This document shows, in pieces, positions 16,433 to 26,616 of a stretch of 64,000 nucleotides of DNA. The notes below the pieces were generated by a model, which was not told where the DNA came from, searched no databases, and saw nothing but the letters and a program-made list of their open reading frames with translations. The position numbers and the translations under genes were made by a program. Location: assembly GCF_023721815.1 (NCBI RefSeq), contig NZ_JAMDLI010000007.1:361137-425136 (forward strand). Direction: 5' to 3'. Position 1 is the first letter of the stretch. Each line of letters starts with the position of its first letter. This stretch comes from Pleomorphomonas sp. JP5 (GTDB lineage Bacteria; Pseudomonadota; Alphaproteobacteria; Rhizobiales; Pleomorphomonadaceae).

Positions 16433-17203
16433 ATGATCGTCCGTTCGCCCGTCCTTTCGGCCCTCCCCGGCATCCGCCACGGCTGGTTCACCCGTGAGGG
16501 CGGCGTGTCGGGCGGGCTCTACGCCAGCCTCAACACCGGCTACGGCTCCAAGGACGCCCACGCCAACGTCACCGAGAACCGAGGCCGCATCGCCGACGCC
16601 ATCGGCGTTCCGCGCAACAAGCTGGTCACGCTTTACCAGGTGCATTCGCCCGACGTCGTCGTGGTGACCGATCCCTGGGCCGTCAAAGACAATCCCGAAG
16701 CCGACGCCCTCGTCACCCGCGTTCCCGGCATCGCGCTCGGAACCAGCCACGCCGACTGCGGCCCGGTGCTGTTCGCCGATGCCGAGGCACGAGTCGTCGG
16801 CGCCGCCCACGCCGGCTGGAAGGGCGCCTTCACCGGCGTTCTCGAAGCGACCATCAATGCCATGGTCAGGCTCGGCAGCCGGCGCGGCGACATCATGGCC
16901 AGCCTCGGCCCGACGATCTCCGCGGCCGCCTACGAGGTGGGGCCGGAGTTCGTCGCCCGGTTTCGCGAGGCCGGCGAGGCGATCGACCTTTGGTTCTCCC
17001 CGTCGAAGCGCGCGGGACACGCCATGTTCGACCTGCCCGGCTACATCATCTTCCGCCTGGAGCGGGCCGGCATCCGCGCCACCAACCTTGCCCTTTGCAC
17101 CTATGGCGACGAGGCGCGCTTCTTTTCCTACCGCCGCATGACGCTGAAGGGCGAGGCCGACTACGGCCGCCACCTGGCCGCCATCGCGCTCGAGGGGCCG
17201 TGA
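16433..17203 (+). CDS. pgeF: Peptidoglycan editing factor PgeF (laccase-domain, YfiH family)
   Basis: 256 residues. The zinc/copper ligands of the YfiH fold are present: His71 (LYQVHSPD), Cys109 (HADCGPV) and His126 (AAHAGWKG). E. coli PgeF removes wrongly incorporated amino acids from UDP-MurNAc precursors; related human FAMIN is a purine nucleosidase/deaminase, so other activities are possible. Also seen: HGWFTREGGVS and LGPTISAAAYEVGPEF, the substrate-pocket motifs. Location downstream of lgt-midA matches relatives. The intergenic stretch before it (16282-16432) carries no obvious element. Confidence 0.93.
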   Translation: MIVRSPVLSALPGIRHGWFTREGGVSGGLYASLNTGYGSKDAHANVTENRGRIADAIGVPRNKLVTLYQVHSPDVVVVTDPWAVKDNPEADALVTRVPGIALGTSHADCGPVLFADAEARVVGAAHAGWKGAFTGVLEATINAMVRLGSRRGDIMASLGPTISAAAYEVGPEFVARFREAGEAIDLWFSPSKRAGHAMFDLPGYIIFRLERAGIRATNLALCTYGDEARFFSYRRMTLKGEADYGRHLAAIALEGP

Positions 17204-17309
17204 TGGCCCTGTCCTTCCAACCAAGGGCTAGACAACGCAAAAACGGTTTCCAGACGAGCCGAAAAATGCTCTAACGGCACACGGCTGTGATTTGCCGGGA
17301 GGCTGATGG

Positions 17310-17942
17310 ATGGGTTTTCAGAGCGGAACGAAGCGTACCGGATCGCTCCGGCTGCCGGGCGTAGCCCTGGCAATCGCACTCGCCTCCGTCCTCGCCGCCT
17401 GCCAGTCGACCGCCCCCGCCCGGCCGAAGGCCGCCGCCGTTGCAGGGCCGACCGTGCCGGCGCCGCCCGAGGCGACCCAGCCGGCCGCGCCCGCCGTCCC
17501 GGCGGCCATGGCAACCTTCTCATTCGACCAGATCAAGGGCGTTCCGACCAACAAGCAGGACGAACTGGCCCGGGCGATCGCCAAGCACGCCCAGGCCCGC
17601 AACCTGCACCTCGTCCGCCGCACCGATCCGTCGGCCACCTATCACGTCTGGGGATATCTGTCGGCCGTCGGTGGCGACGTCGGCACCAACGTCACCTATG
17701 TCTGGGACATCATCGACCAGAGAGGCGCCCGCGTGCTGCGTTTTTCCGGCGTCGAGATCACCAGCGCTTCCGACAACGACCCGTGGAACAGCGTCGACGG
17801 AACCGCGCTCGACACCGTGGCCGCCCGCACCGTCGAGGACGTCTACGCCTGGATCAACCGTCTGCCGCGCCCGTCCGTGACTGGTGCCTCCACCGTCCGG
17901 GCGGGCACCGCCGAAACGAACCCATTGGCCGGCACGCTCTGA
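17310..17942 (+). CDS. Conserved lipoprotein
   Basis: 210 residues. Signal peptide ending in a lipobox LAAC with Cys31, then a Pro/Ala-rich linker (~35-70), then a ~110-residue globular domain (PTNKQDELARAIAKHAQARN, TYHVWGYLSAVGG, VTYVWDIIDQRGARVLRFSG). I recognise no named domain, but a lipoprotein at this position between pgeF and prs is frequent in Hyphomicrobiales. Two ATGs overlap here; the one at 17310 keeps the signal-peptide frame and has GGGAGG 7 bases upstream. Probably anchored in the envelope facing the periplasm. Confidence 0.82.
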   Translation: MGFQSGTKRTGSLRLPGVALAIALASVLAACQSTAPARPKAAAVAGPTVPAPPEATQPAAPAVPAAMATFSFDQIKGVPTNKQDELARAIAKHAQARNLHLVRRTDPSATYHVWGYLSAVGGDVGTNVTYVWDIIDQRGARVLRFSGVEITSASDNDPWNSVDGTALDTVAARTVEDVYAWINRLPRPSVTGASTVRAGTAETNPLAGTL

Positions 17943-18057
17943 CTTATTAATAAGTCGGCGCAAAACGCTGGGAGCATGGCAGCATTCGCGAGATCGCGTG
18001 TTTACGCGTCCCCGCCGCGCTGCTAAAAGGCCCGCAAATCTGAGCCAGCCAGCCGGT

Positions 18058-18086
18058 CGCCGCCCCCGTGAGGGCGGCGTGGTCTT
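18058..18086 (+). terminator. Terminator-like hairpin in the prs leader
   Basis: Perfect 8-bp GC stem (cgccgccc 18058-18065 / gggcggcg 18072-18079) followed by tggtctttt, ending 19 bp before the prs start. It could end transcription from the lipoprotein gene or attenuate prs; the reading does not separate these. Confidence 0.6.
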
Positions 18087-18104
18087 TTCGCGAGGTCGAC
18101 GTTC

Positions 18105-19037
<933 letters not shown>

Positions 19038-19072
19038 GCGGCAAAACGACTTCCAGAAGAAGCGCCGTGGTT

Positions 19073-19110
19073 CGCCAAGCGAGCCACGGCGTTTTCGTTT
19101 CAAGTCTGGT
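19073..19110 (+). terminator. Intrinsic terminator of prs
   Basis: 12-bp stem with one G-T pair (cgccgtggttcg 19073-19084 / cgagccacggcg 19090-19101) followed by ttttcgttt. The next gene is convergent. Confidence 0.88.
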
Positions 19111-19118
19111 CGAGCCGT

Positions 19119-20327
19119 TCACCCCTTCAACCGGGCCAGCATCTCGAAGCAGGCGCGGGCGTTGTGATAGGGGCACTTCCACGGACCGGCGAGGCAGGCA
19201 TCCGCATCCTCCTCCGCCGTGTAGGGGCGTCCGTCGGGCGTCAGCTTGGCGTGCCACTCGCCGTGCGCATGATCGACCACATGATCGCGGATGAAGGCCC
19301 AGACGTCGCGCACCGCATCCTTGAAGGCCAGGTTGCCGGTCAACTCGAAGGCGTTCTGGAAGCCGACCAGCGCCTCGGCCTGCGCCCACCAGTGCTTGTT
19401 GGCGTCGATCAGGCTGCCGTCGCCACGCGCCTCGTAGTGAAGGCTGCCGTCGCGGTCGCGCCCCTCGGCCAGCGTCCGCTCGGCCATCATCACGGCAGCC
19501 GCCCTCGCCCTTGCGATCAGCGCTTCGTTGCCCAGCACCTCGGCGGCCTCGACCAGCAGCCAGCTCCCCTCGATGTCGTGCCCGTAGGAGACGTGATCGT
19601 TCAGCGAACGCCAGTCCATGTCGAAGAACAGCTTGAAATGACCCGTCCGGCTATCGACGATGCGGTCGAGAGTGACGTCGATCAGTGCCGACTGTCGCGC
19701 CACCAGCGCCGGATCGCGCCAGATCCTGAGCAAGTTGGTATAGGCCTCCATGATGTGGAGGTGCGTGTTCATCGACTTCGGGCTGTTGAGGTCCTTCTCC
19801 GACAGACGCATGTCGGCGAGCGCGCCCCAGGAGCGGCCGAGCGCCTCGACATAGCCGCCGCGCTCGCGGTCGGCGGCATGTTTCTCGATCAGCCGGAACA
19901 GATCAATCGCCAGTTGGAGGGCCTCGCGGTTGCCGGTGGCGCGGGCATACTCCGAAAAGGCATAGATGGCGAAGGCCTGGGCATAGATCTGCTTGCGGTC
20001 GGAGAGCGGTCGCCCCTCGGCATCGACGAGCCAAAAGAGGCCGCCGTGCTCGCCGTCGATGAAGCGTGAGCGAAGGTCGTCGAAGGCCCACTCGGCGGTC
20101 GCGCCGTAGTTCGTGCCGAGCACGCGAGTCGCGGTGGCGAAGGTCCAGAGGATGCGGGCATTGACCACGGCGGCGCGAGGCGCGGCCTTGTCGACGATGC
20201 CGTCACAATCGGCGCCGCCAAAAAAGCCGCCATTCGGGTCGCGCATGCGACACTGCCAGAAGGGAAGGATGTTCTCCGTGAGCTCGCGAAGAATCTCTTC
20301 CCGCATGCTCTTGCCGTCCGTCGCCAT
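19119..20327 (-). CDS. AGE-family sugar 2-epimerase (cellobiose 2-epimerase-like)
   Basis: 402 residues, (alpha/alpha)6 barrel of the N-acylglucosamine 2-epimerase superfamily. Motifs closest to cellobiose 2-epimerase/mannose isomerase: SMNTHLHIMEAYTNLLRI, YGHDIEGSWLL, KHWWAQAEALVGF and GPWKCPYHNARAC, which contain the conserved catalytic histidines. It would interconvert glucose/mannose units at the reducing end of a disaccharide or free sugars; the exact substrate is uncertain. No signal peptide, so cytoplasmic. Single gene with its own start context (CAGGAG about 10 bases upstream of the ATG at 20327). Confidence 0.82.
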   Translation of the reverse strand: MATDGKSMREEILRELTENILPFWQCRMRDPNGGFFGGADCDGIVDKAAPRAAVVNARILWTFATATRVLGTNYGATAEWAFDDLRSRFIDGEHGGLFWLVDAEGRPLSDRKQIYAQAFAIYAFSEYARATGNREALQLAIDLFRLIEKHAADRERGGYVEALGRSWGALADMRLSEKDLNSPKSMNTHLHIMEAYTNLLRIWRDPALVARQSALIDVTLDRIVDSRTGHFKLFFDMDWRSLNDHVSYGHDIEGSWLLVEAAEVLGNEALIARARAAAVMMAERTLAEGRDRDGSLHYEARGDGSLIDANKHWWAQAEALVGFQNAFELTGNLAFKDAVRDVWAFIRDHVVDHAHGEWHAKLTPDGRPYTAEEDADACLAGPWKCPYHNARACFEMLARLKG

Positions 20328-20482
20328 TACCCTCAGCTCCTGTCATGCCGCACGTGGAAATGCCGGCCCCGCCTTCCTAAACGTTTTCATCGGTATTTCC
20401 AGACCGGGATGCCCCGAAGCCCCTCGCGGCTTCCGGCTTGGAGGAGAAGTCGCGGGAGGAAAGTCGTTGAGCCCCCGAATAC

Positions 20483-20995
20483 TCAGGGAGCGATCGACGA
20501 CCGGAACAGCGCATAGTTCTTCTTGGCCTGCTGATAACTCGTGGCCGAACTGGCAATGGTGATGAGGAAGTTGTACCCCGCGCCGGCTGGCACCCGCTGG
20601 GACAGGAAGCCGTCGTGGAAGAAGTCGGCCTTGAGCCCGGCAAACATCGCCTGTTTGAAGTGGGTCGGGCACCCTTTTTTGTCGATGGCGCCCGGATATT
20701 CGCAAGACTCGTACTTGCCAATGTTTCGACATGTTATCGGCAATCGCGGCTCATCATATTTGGCGCGAATGTCGGCTTTGGTCGGGGCTGGCAGGTCATG
20801 CATGTGCAGGCTGACGATTGAGCCTTCCCCGCAGATCTTGTTCACCCTGCAATAAAAGAAGATGGTCCCCGTATCCGCCCTGGCGGTCCACCAACCTGGG
20901 TATTTGGGCGAAGGCACCGGCGCTTCGTCGGCAAGAGTCGGAACGGCGGCGGCGGAAAGGCAGACAAACGCAATAACGGCGGCCAGGAACTTCAT
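20483..20995 (-). CDS. Small secreted cysteine-containing protein, unknown
   Basis: 170 residues. A clear signal peptide (MKFLAAVIAFVCLSAAAVPTLA, cut after Ala-x-Ala near 22; shown here in parts: MKFLAAVIAF, VCLSAAAVPTLA) is followed by ~148 residues with five cysteines (FYCRVNKICGEGS, ITCRNIGKYESC, KGCPTH) and an aromatic, lysine-rich C-terminus. I recognise no family. The start at 20995 was chosen because the signal peptide begins there; the frame remains open upstream only as an antisense shadow of rplY/pth. Its base composition is somewhat less GC-rich than its neighbours, which hints at acquisition. Confidence 0.72.
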   Translation of the reverse strand: MKFLAAVIAFVCLSAAAVPTLADEAPVPSPKYPGWWTARADTGTIFFYCRVNKICGEGSIVSLHMHDLPAPTKADIRAKYDEPRLPITCRNIGKYESCEYPGAIDKKGCPTHFKQAMFAGLKADFFHDGFLSQRVPAGAGYNFLITIASSATSYQQAKKNYALFRSSIAP

Positions 20996-21262
20996 ATCGG
21001 CACCATGGAAGGCAACACCTGGGTCGGAGTGTTTGTAACCGGAAGTAGAGACTGGAATCCAGCCTCGCCCTTGGTCGTGGTGCATGGCGGCGGGCCGTCG
21101 GGCGAGGCCGGGTTCCCCATGAAAAACCCGCATTCCCTTGCCTTCGGCGAGCGTTTCCGCTATAGCGCCCGCATCCGCGCCGACCCCCCTGGAGGGAGCG
21201 CCGGATCGGCATCGGCCACGTGGCCGCCGCCGCCAGTAATCCGAAGATGAAAGCACGAGAAA

Positions 21263-21904
21263 ATGGCTCAGACCTACGAGCTCGTCGCCTCGCCGCGTGA
21301 CCGGGTGGGAAAGGGGTCCGCCCGCGCCCTGCGCCGTGAAGGCAAGACGCCCGCCGTCGTTTATGGCGACAAGCAGCCGCCGCTGTCGATCGCGGTCGAC
21401 ACCAAGGAAACCTTCCTGAAGCTGCACGCCGGCGGTTTCATGACGCACATCGTCACCCTCAAGGTCGATGGCAAGGAAATCAAGGCTCTGCCCCGCGACT
21501 ATCAGCTCGACCCGGTGACCGACACCCTCGTGCACGTCGACTTCATCCGCGTGTCCGAGAACACCAAGGTGACCGTCAGCGTCCCGGTGCACTTCGTCGG
21601 CCAGGAAAAGTCGGCTGGCATCAAGCGTGGTGGCGTCCTGACGATCGCCGCCCATGAGGTTGAGCTCCTGGTTTCCGCCGGCGCCATTCCCGAGTACCTG
21701 ACGGCCGACGTCAGCGAGCTCAACATTGGCGACGCCGTGCATATCTCCGCCGTGAAGCTGCCGGAAGGCGCCACGCTGGTCGGCCATGACGATTTCGCCG
21801 TCGCCACCATCGTTGGCTCGGCCGCTGCGACCTCGGAAGAAGCTGCCGAAGCCGCCGCCGCTGCTCCTGCTGCCGCCGAGGCCCCCAAGGCTCCCAAGGC
21901 CTGA
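21263..21904 (+). CDS. rplY: 50S ribosomal protein L25/general stress protein Ctc
   Basis: 213 residues, the long two-domain (L25 plus TL5/CTC) form. It binds 5S rRNA in the large subunit. N-terminal motifs: [20 protein letters not shown] and [15 protein letters not shown]-terminal beta domain from ~100; the tail after ~190 is Ala/Glu/Pro-rich. Directly followed by pth, a pairing conserved across proteobacteria. The ATG at 21263 is preceded by GAAAGCACGAGAAA without a strong ribosome site. Confidence 0.96.
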   Translation: MAQTYELVASPRDRVGKGSARALRREGKTPAVVYGDKQPPLSIAVDTKETFLKLHAGGFMTHIVTLKVDGKEIKALPRDYQLDPVTDTLVHVDFIRVSENTKVTVSVPVHFVGQEKSAGIKRGGVLTIAAHEVELLVSAGAIPEYLTADVSELNIGDAVHISAVKLPEGATLVGHDDFAVATIVGSAAATSEEAAEAAAAAPAAAEAPKAPKA

Positions 21905-21930
21905 TCGCACGGGTCTTGTGCTTGACATTC

Positions 21931-21966
21931 GGGGTTCCGGTCGCGAGATCGGAACCCCTGATCTTT
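21931..21966 (+). terminator. Terminator-like hairpin between rplY and pth
   Basis: Stem ggggttccg (21931-21939) / cggaacccc (21950-21958) followed by tgatctttt. It ends 14 bp before the pth start, so it may only partly terminate the rplY message. Confidence 0.7.
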
Positions 21967-21979
21967 TCAGGAGAGGCGC

Positions 21980-22693
21980 GTGCTCATTCTGGTCGGTCTT
22001 GGCAATCCCGGCGCCAAATATGCGTCGAACCGCCACAACATAGGCTTCATGGCGGCCGACGTCATCCACACGCGCCACCGATTTCCTGCCTGGCGGAAGA
22101 ACTTCCAAGCCGAGGTGTCGGAAGGCGCCATCGACGGCGAGCGCGTGCTGCTCATGAAGCCGCAGACCTACATGAACGAGAGCGGTCGCTCGGTGGGCGA
22201 TGCCGTACGCTTCCTGAAGCTCGCCCCAACCGACGTTGTCGTCATCCATGACGAACTCGACCTGCCACCCGGCAAGCTTCGGATGAAGGTGGGCGGCGGC
22301 CATGGCGGACACAATGGCCTGAGGTCCATCACCTCGCAGATCACCGACGGCTATCGTCGCATGCGGCTCGGCATCGGTCACCCCGGCGACAAGGCCCTCG
22401 TCCACTCTCACGTTCTCTCCGATTTCGCCAAGGCCGATCGCGACTGGCTGGTGCGGCTCCTCGACGCCATCGCCGACAATGCCGGCGAGCTGGTGAAAGG
22501 CGCCGACGCCACCTTCGCCAACCGAGTTCACGCCATCACCGAGCCGAAGCCCGAGCGCAAGCCCCGGCCCAAGCCGGACGCAACCGGCGCCGGGCCAGCG
22601 CCGGCCGGTGAGGCGCCGGAGGAAAAGGCGCCGGAGAGGAATGCCATGGCGGCCATCCTCAAGGGCCTCCTGGCCCAGAGGACCCGGCGCTGA
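21980..22693 (+). CDS. pth: Peptidyl-tRNA hydrolase
   Basis: 237 residues. It recycles peptidyl-tRNA released from stalled ribosomes. The GTG at 21980 is the start, giving the canonical [14 protein letters not shown] with the catalytic His19 (NRHNIGF) and the conserved [13 protein letters not shown] and [12 protein letters not shown] segments; GGAGAGG lies 4-5 bases upstream. The last ~55 residues form a Lys/Pro/Ala-rich extension after the core domain, longer than in E. coli (194 aa) but common in Hyphomicrobiales. Followed by ychF. Confidence 0.97.
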   Translation: MLILVGLGNPGAKYASNRHNIGFMAADVIHTRHRFPAWRKNFQAEVSEGAIDGERVLLMKPQTYMNESGRSVGDAVRFLKLAPTDVVVIHDELDLPPGKLRMKVGGGHGGHNGLRSITSQITDGYRRMRLGIGHPGDKALVHSHVLSDFAKADRDWLVRLLDAIADNAGELVKGADATFANRVHAITEPKPERKPRPKPDATGAGPAPAGEAPEEKAPERNAMAAILKGLLAQRTRR

Positions 22694-22799
22694 CGACCAC
22701 CGCAGCAGGACGCCTTCCCGGATAAATCGCTTGACGGCCGGCGGCAGGCTTCCCTAACACCTCGACCAACACATTGCTCCAGACGAAAGCCTGATCACC

Positions 22800-23894
22800 A
22801 TGGGTTTCAAGTGCGGCATCGTCGGCCTGCCCAACGTCGGCAAGTCCACGCTCTTCAACGCGCTCACCAAGACCGCGGCCGCCCAGGCCGCCAACTATCC
22901 CTTCTGCACCATCGAGCCGAACACCGGCGAGGTGGCCGTTCCCGACCCGCGCCTGCCGGTGCTGGCCGAGAAGGGCAAGTCGGCGCAGATCGTGCCGACC
23001 CGCATCACCTTCGTCGATATCGCCGGCCTGGTGCGCGGCGCATCCAAGGGTGAAGGCCTCGGCAACCAGTTTCTTGGCAACATCCGCGAGGTCGACGCCA
23101 TCGTCCACGTGCTCCGCTGCTTCGAGGACGACGACATCACCCATGTCGAGGGACGCATCGATCCGGTGAGCGATGCCGAGACGGTGGAAACCGAGCTGAT
23201 GCTGTCGGACCTCGACAGCCTCGAGCGCCGCGTCGTGCCGCTCAGGAAGCGCGCCCAGGGCGGCGACAAGGACATCAAGGAACAGGTCGAGCTGATGGAC
23301 CTCGCCCTCGCGGAGCTGCGCAACGGCCGTCCGGCCCGTACCGCCAGCGTGCCCAAGGGGTCGGAAGCTGCCTTCGACGCGCTGAACCTTTTGACCTCCA
23401 AGCCGGTGCTCTACGTCTGCAACGTCGAGGAAGCTTCGGCGGCCACCGGCAACAGCCAGTCGGCCCGCGTCTTCGAGATGGCCGAGAGGCTCGGCGCCGG
23501 AGCCGTGGTGATCTCGGCCGCCATCGAGGCGGAAGTGGCCCAGCTCGACGACGCCGAACAGAAGGAGTTCCTCGAGACGCTCGGCCTCGAAGAGCCCGGC
23601 CTCGACCGGTTGATCCGCGCCGGCTACGACCTGCTCGGCCTGATCACCTACTTCACTGTCGGCCCGAAAGAGACCCGCGCCTGGACCATCGTGAAGGGCA
23701 CCAAGGCGCCCCAGGCCGCCGGCGTCATCCACACCGACTTCGAGCGCGGCTTCATCCGCGCCCAGACCATCGCCTACGAGGACTACATCGCCTACGGCGA
23801 GGCGAAGGCCAAGGAACTCGGCAAGGCCCGCGACGAAGGCAAGGAATACGTCGTCGCCGACGGCGACGTCATGCTGTTCAAGTTCAACACCTGA
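22800..23894 (+). CDS. ychF: Redox-regulated ATPase YchF (Obg-like ATPase)
   Basis: 364 residues. OBG-family P-loop protein that prefers ATP: the Walker A is GLPNVGKST (residues 8-16), and the usual NKxD specificity motif is replaced by the YchF form in VCNVEEAS. A coiled-coil insertion lies between residues ~125 and 200 and a C-terminal TGS domain (GPKETRAWTIVKGTKAPQAA). It associates with ribosomes and affects oxidative stress tolerance in other bacteria. Position after rplY-pth is conserved. Confidence 0.97.
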   Translation: MGFKCGIVGLPNVGKSTLFNALTKTAAAQAANYPFCTIEPNTGEVAVPDPRLPVLAEKGKSAQIVPTRITFVDIAGLVRGASKGEGLGNQFLGNIREVDAIVHVLRCFEDDDITHVEGRIDPVSDAETVETELMLSDLDSLERRVVPLRKRAQGGDKDIKEQVELMDLALAELRNGRPARTASVPKGSEAAFDALNLLTSKPVLYVCNVEEASAATGNSQSARVFEMAERLGAGAVVISAAIEAEVAQLDDAEQKEFLETLGLEEPGLDRLIRAGYDLLGLITYFTVGPKETRAWTIVKGTKAPQAAGVIHTDFERGFIRAQTIAYEDYIAYGEAKAKELGKARDEGKEYVVADGDVMLFKFNT

Positions 23895-24441
23895 CGCGCC
23901 TCGAAAGACCCTTTCTCGCCGCATTTTTGACGCCGCCATGGAACCTTCATGGCGGCGTTGGCGTTTCCATTTCCGACGCCCACTTGCCGTTTCCGGCCGA
24001 AACACCTCGTTTACCGCTCGTTTACCGGGATGAACGGCAGATGAACGAAGGGTTCGGGGGGCGTTCAAACCGGCGGCAATAAGGTGGCATCATGGCGCGG
24101 AAGGGGCCGCGCCCGACGAGAACGGCAGCACGCCATGGCCCGCAAGACCAAACTCCTGAGCTGGATCGCCGCCGCGCTGGTGGCGTTGACCACCGTGGTC
24201 GCCGCCCGTTCCCTGCCCGACAGGACGTGGCCGGGAGACCTCACGGTGACGATCGAGATTTCGGGCACCGCCGGGGCTGGCGTCGCGACGAGCTGGCAAG
24301 CACCCTGATTCGAGCGGAGCCCGGCGCCTCAATCCGACGCCCCTCCATGAAAGCGCCCATACGAAAACGGCGGACATGCTCGGCATGCCCGCCCGAAAAC
24401 GATCCGGAGCGACTGAAAGACGACGAAGGCTGGCTGCTGGA
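23895..24441. other. Gap between ychF and fliJ
   Basis: 547 bases with no well-supported gene. It holds a terminator-like 11-bp stem (acgccgccatg 23930-23940 / catggcggcgt 23948-23958, then tggcgtttcc), a short region with repeated cgtttac words (24008-24024), and one weak small reading frame (24135-24308, listed separately). Confidence 0.6.
24135..24308 (+). CDS. Possible small exported peptide (weak)
   Basis: 57 residues: basic start MARKTKLLSW, a hydrophobic stretch IAAALVALTTVVAARS resembling a signal peptide or anchor, then ~30 polar residues. Codon third positions are strongly G/C, like real genes here, but there is no clear ribosome site and I know no homologue. Could equally be chance in GC-rich DNA. 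Confidence 0.35.
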   Translation: MARKTKLLSWIAAALVALTTVVAARSLPDRTWPGDLTVTIEISGTAGAGVATSWQAP

Positions 24442-24858
24442 TCAGCCGGCCTGATGATAGGAGCGGCGGGCGGCCACTTCGTCGAGCGCGTCCTGCTCGG
24501 CCGCGTCCTGGGCCGTCTTTTCGCGCATGTGATCGCGCTCCTCCAGAAGCTCGATCTTCTTCATCTCTTCCACCGCCTCGCTGAGCGCCGCCTGCGCGGC
24601 CTCGAGCTGCCCCCTGAGATCGTTGGCCGATCCCATGAGATTGTCGCGGCGACCCATCGCCGCCTTGGCAAAGGTCGGATAGGCGAAGTGGGTGATGTCA
24701 GTAATGCCGCTGCGCTTCTGCTCGGCCAGAATCTGCTCGTCGAGTTCGGAAGCCATGCGCTCGAACTCTGCGATCATCATCTCGATCTGCATCACCTGCC
24801 GACGCTTCTCGTCGACCTGAAACCGCTTGAGTCGGATGAGACTGTTGCGAGATTTCAT
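24442..24858 (-). CDS. fliJ: Flagellar export protein FliJ
   Basis: 138 residues, almost entirely helical coiled coil (RLKRFQVDEKRRQVMQIEMM; QLEAAQAALSEAVEEMKKIE). FliJ forms a two-helix stalk in the FliI hexamer and helps couple the flagellar type III ATPase to the export gate. Identity rests on the coiled coil, length and position six bases after fliI in the same operon, plus the N-terminal basic/hydrophobic pattern seen in alphaproteobacterial FliJ. Confidence 0.88.
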   Translation of the reverse strand: MKSRNSLIRLKRFQVDEKRRQVMQIEMMIAEFERMASELDEQILAEQKRSGITDITHFAYPTFAKAAMGRRDNLMGSANDLRGQLEAAQAALSEAVEEMKKIELLEERDHMREKTAQDAAEQDALDEVAARRSYHQAG

Positions 24859-24864
24859 TTCAAG

Positions 24865-26217
24865 TTACTCCCCGGAATGCTCGTATCGTAAACCGACAGT
24901 GCTTTCCAAAAGGTGAGCAAGATCGCGATAACCATCGTGACGACGGGTGCATTCGCCTTTTCCCTGCGTCAGGAACGCTTCGAGCGGGGCGGAAACGTCG
25001 ATCGACTGATCGACGTCGGGGTTGCTTCCGCGCCTGTAGGCGCCAAGGCGGATCAGTTCCTCCATGTCGGCGAAGGTGGCCATCAGCCGTTTCGCGTCGC
25101 GGATCATCGGCCGGATCTCCGGCTCGACGCAGCCGGGCATGGTGCGCGACACCGTCTTCAGGACGTTGACCGCCGGATAGCGACCACGCTCGGCGATGGC
25201 GCGCTCCATGACGATATGGCCGTCGAGAATGCCGCGCACGGCGTCGGCCACCGGCTCGTTATGATTGTCGCCGTCGACCAGCACGGTGAACAGGCCGGTG
25301 ATGGTGCCGCCGCCCACAGGGCCGGGCCCGGCGCGTTCGAGAAGGCGCGGCAGCTCGGCGAACACCGTCGGCGTATATCCCTTTGACGTAGGCGGCTCGC
25401 CGGCCGACAGGCCGATCTCGCGCTGGGCCATGGCAAAGCGCGTCACCGAGTCCATCAGGCAGAGCACGTCCTGCCCCTGGTCGCGGAAATACTCGGCGAC
25501 GGTCAGCGTCATGTAGGCGGCCTGGCGCCGCATCAGCGCCGTCTCGTCGGAGGTGGCGACCACCACCACCGAACGGGCGAGCCCCTCCTCGCCGAGGTCG
25601 TCCTCGATGAACTCCTGCACCTCGCGGCCGCGTTCGCCGACCAGCCCGATCACCGACACGTCGCAGGCGGTGTAGCGGGCCAGCATGGACAGGAGAACCG
25701 ACTTGCCGACGCCCGAGCCGGCGAAGATGCCCATGCGCTGGCCGCGACAGCAGGTGGCGAACGTATTGAGGACGCGAACGCCGAGATCGATCGGCTCGCC
25801 CACTCTCGCCCGCTCGGCCGCCTGAGGCGGAGAGGCCCTGAGCGGCATCTCGCTTGGCCCCAGCGGCAACGGCCCCTTGCCGTCGATCGGCTCGCCGAAG
25901 GCGTTGATCACCCGGCCGAGCCAGCCCTCGGAGGGGCGTACCGACGCCGACGAGGTGGCGATCGTCGCCTTGGCGCCGAGCCGCACGCCCTCCATGGAAG
26001 CGAAGGGCAGACACAGCGCCTTGCCGTTGTTGAACCCGACCACCTCGACCGGCACATGCGCACCGCCGAATCCACTGACCGACAGGCGGGCGCCGACGCT
26101 CATCTCCTGCACCGGGCCAGCCACCTCGACCAGCATGCCCTGCACGCTGGCGACCCGCCCGTAAATCTCGAGCGGGCGGAGGGCGGCGATTTCTGCGGCG
26201 AGACGATCCAGCGTCAT
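24865..26217 (-). CDS. fliI: Flagellum-specific ATP synthase FliI
   Basis: 450 residues, F1-beta-like ATPase of the flagellar type III export apparatus. Walker A is [15 protein letters not shown] (residues ~168-182), Walker B lies in the segment [20 protein letters not shown], and [20 protein letters not shown] is the T3SS-ATPase specific region. It is divergent from ctrA across a 399-bp regulatory region and leads the fliI-fliJ operon, the same arrangement as in other Hyphomicrobiales; CtrA control of it is likely but inferred. Confidence 0.96.
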   Translation of the reverse strand: MTLDRLAAEIAALRPLEIYGRVASVQGMLVEVAGPVQEMSVGARLSVSGFGGAHVPVEVVGFNNGKALCLPFASMEGVRLGAKATIATSSASVRPSEGWLGRVINAFGEPIDGKGPLPLGPSEMPLRASPPQAAERARVGEPIDLGVRVLNTFATCCRGQRMGIFAGSGVGKSVLLSMLARYTACDVSVIGLVGERGREVQEFIEDDLGEEGLARSVVVVATSDETALMRRQAAYMTLTVAEYFRDQGQDVLCLMDSVTRFAMAQREIGLSAGEPPTSKGYTPTVFAELPRLLERAGPGPVGGGTITGLFTVLVDGDNHNEPVADAVRGILDGHIVMERAIAERGRYPAVNVLKTVSRTMPGCVEPEIRPMIRDAKRLMATFADMEELIRLGAYRRGSNPDVDQSIDVSAPLEAFLTQGKGECTRRHDGYRDLAHLLESTVGLRYEHSGE

Positions 26218-26616
26218 CGGCGTGTTCCGGGCAAAAGGTTTCCGAAATGATTCGGCTCCATGGGGGGGAGTGTAACGCTTCGTTAAGGTCCGGCGTTAAT
26301 ACTTTGCTCATGAGTGCGATGGAGACCGGCGCGGGGCGACCGGGGTGTGGACAAGGAATCTTCGTGGAGTCGGCAGAATCGCTTAGGCAAGTTTCTTAAT
26401 TTGTCGCATGAGGACAACCGAAGCCGATTTATCGTTGATTCTTAAGGGCCTGCCCGGACTTTTGGCGGAATGGCGTCAAAAAGCTTGCGGCCGAGAATCA
26501 TTGTTTGTTAACCATTCGGGACTAGCCTTGGCCTCGATAGCCCATGTCCGGCGGAAGATCGGACACGCTTCCGACAGAAGGTCGGGCCCGAGGCCCTAGA
26601 AAAAGGGGATAACGGA
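26218..26616. promoter_or_regulatory. Shared fliI/ctrA control region with six GANTC sites and CtrA-type motif
   Basis: 399 bases between divergent fliI and ctrA, AT-richer than the genes. GANTC sequences (CcrM methylation targets) occur at 26249-26253, 26356-26360, 26367-26371, 26376-26380, 26437-26441 and 26495-26499. TTAA words lie at 26283, 26296, 26396 and 26442, and TTAACCAT, a canonical CtrA half-site, at 26508-26515. In Caulobacter, ctrA transcription depends on GANTC methylation state with GcrA and on CtrA itself; the same wiring is inferred. Confidence 0.75.

Noticed and set aside
20996..22531. Upstream extension of the small secreted protein frame
   Set aside because: It runs antisense to rplY and pth; the signal peptide starts at 20995.
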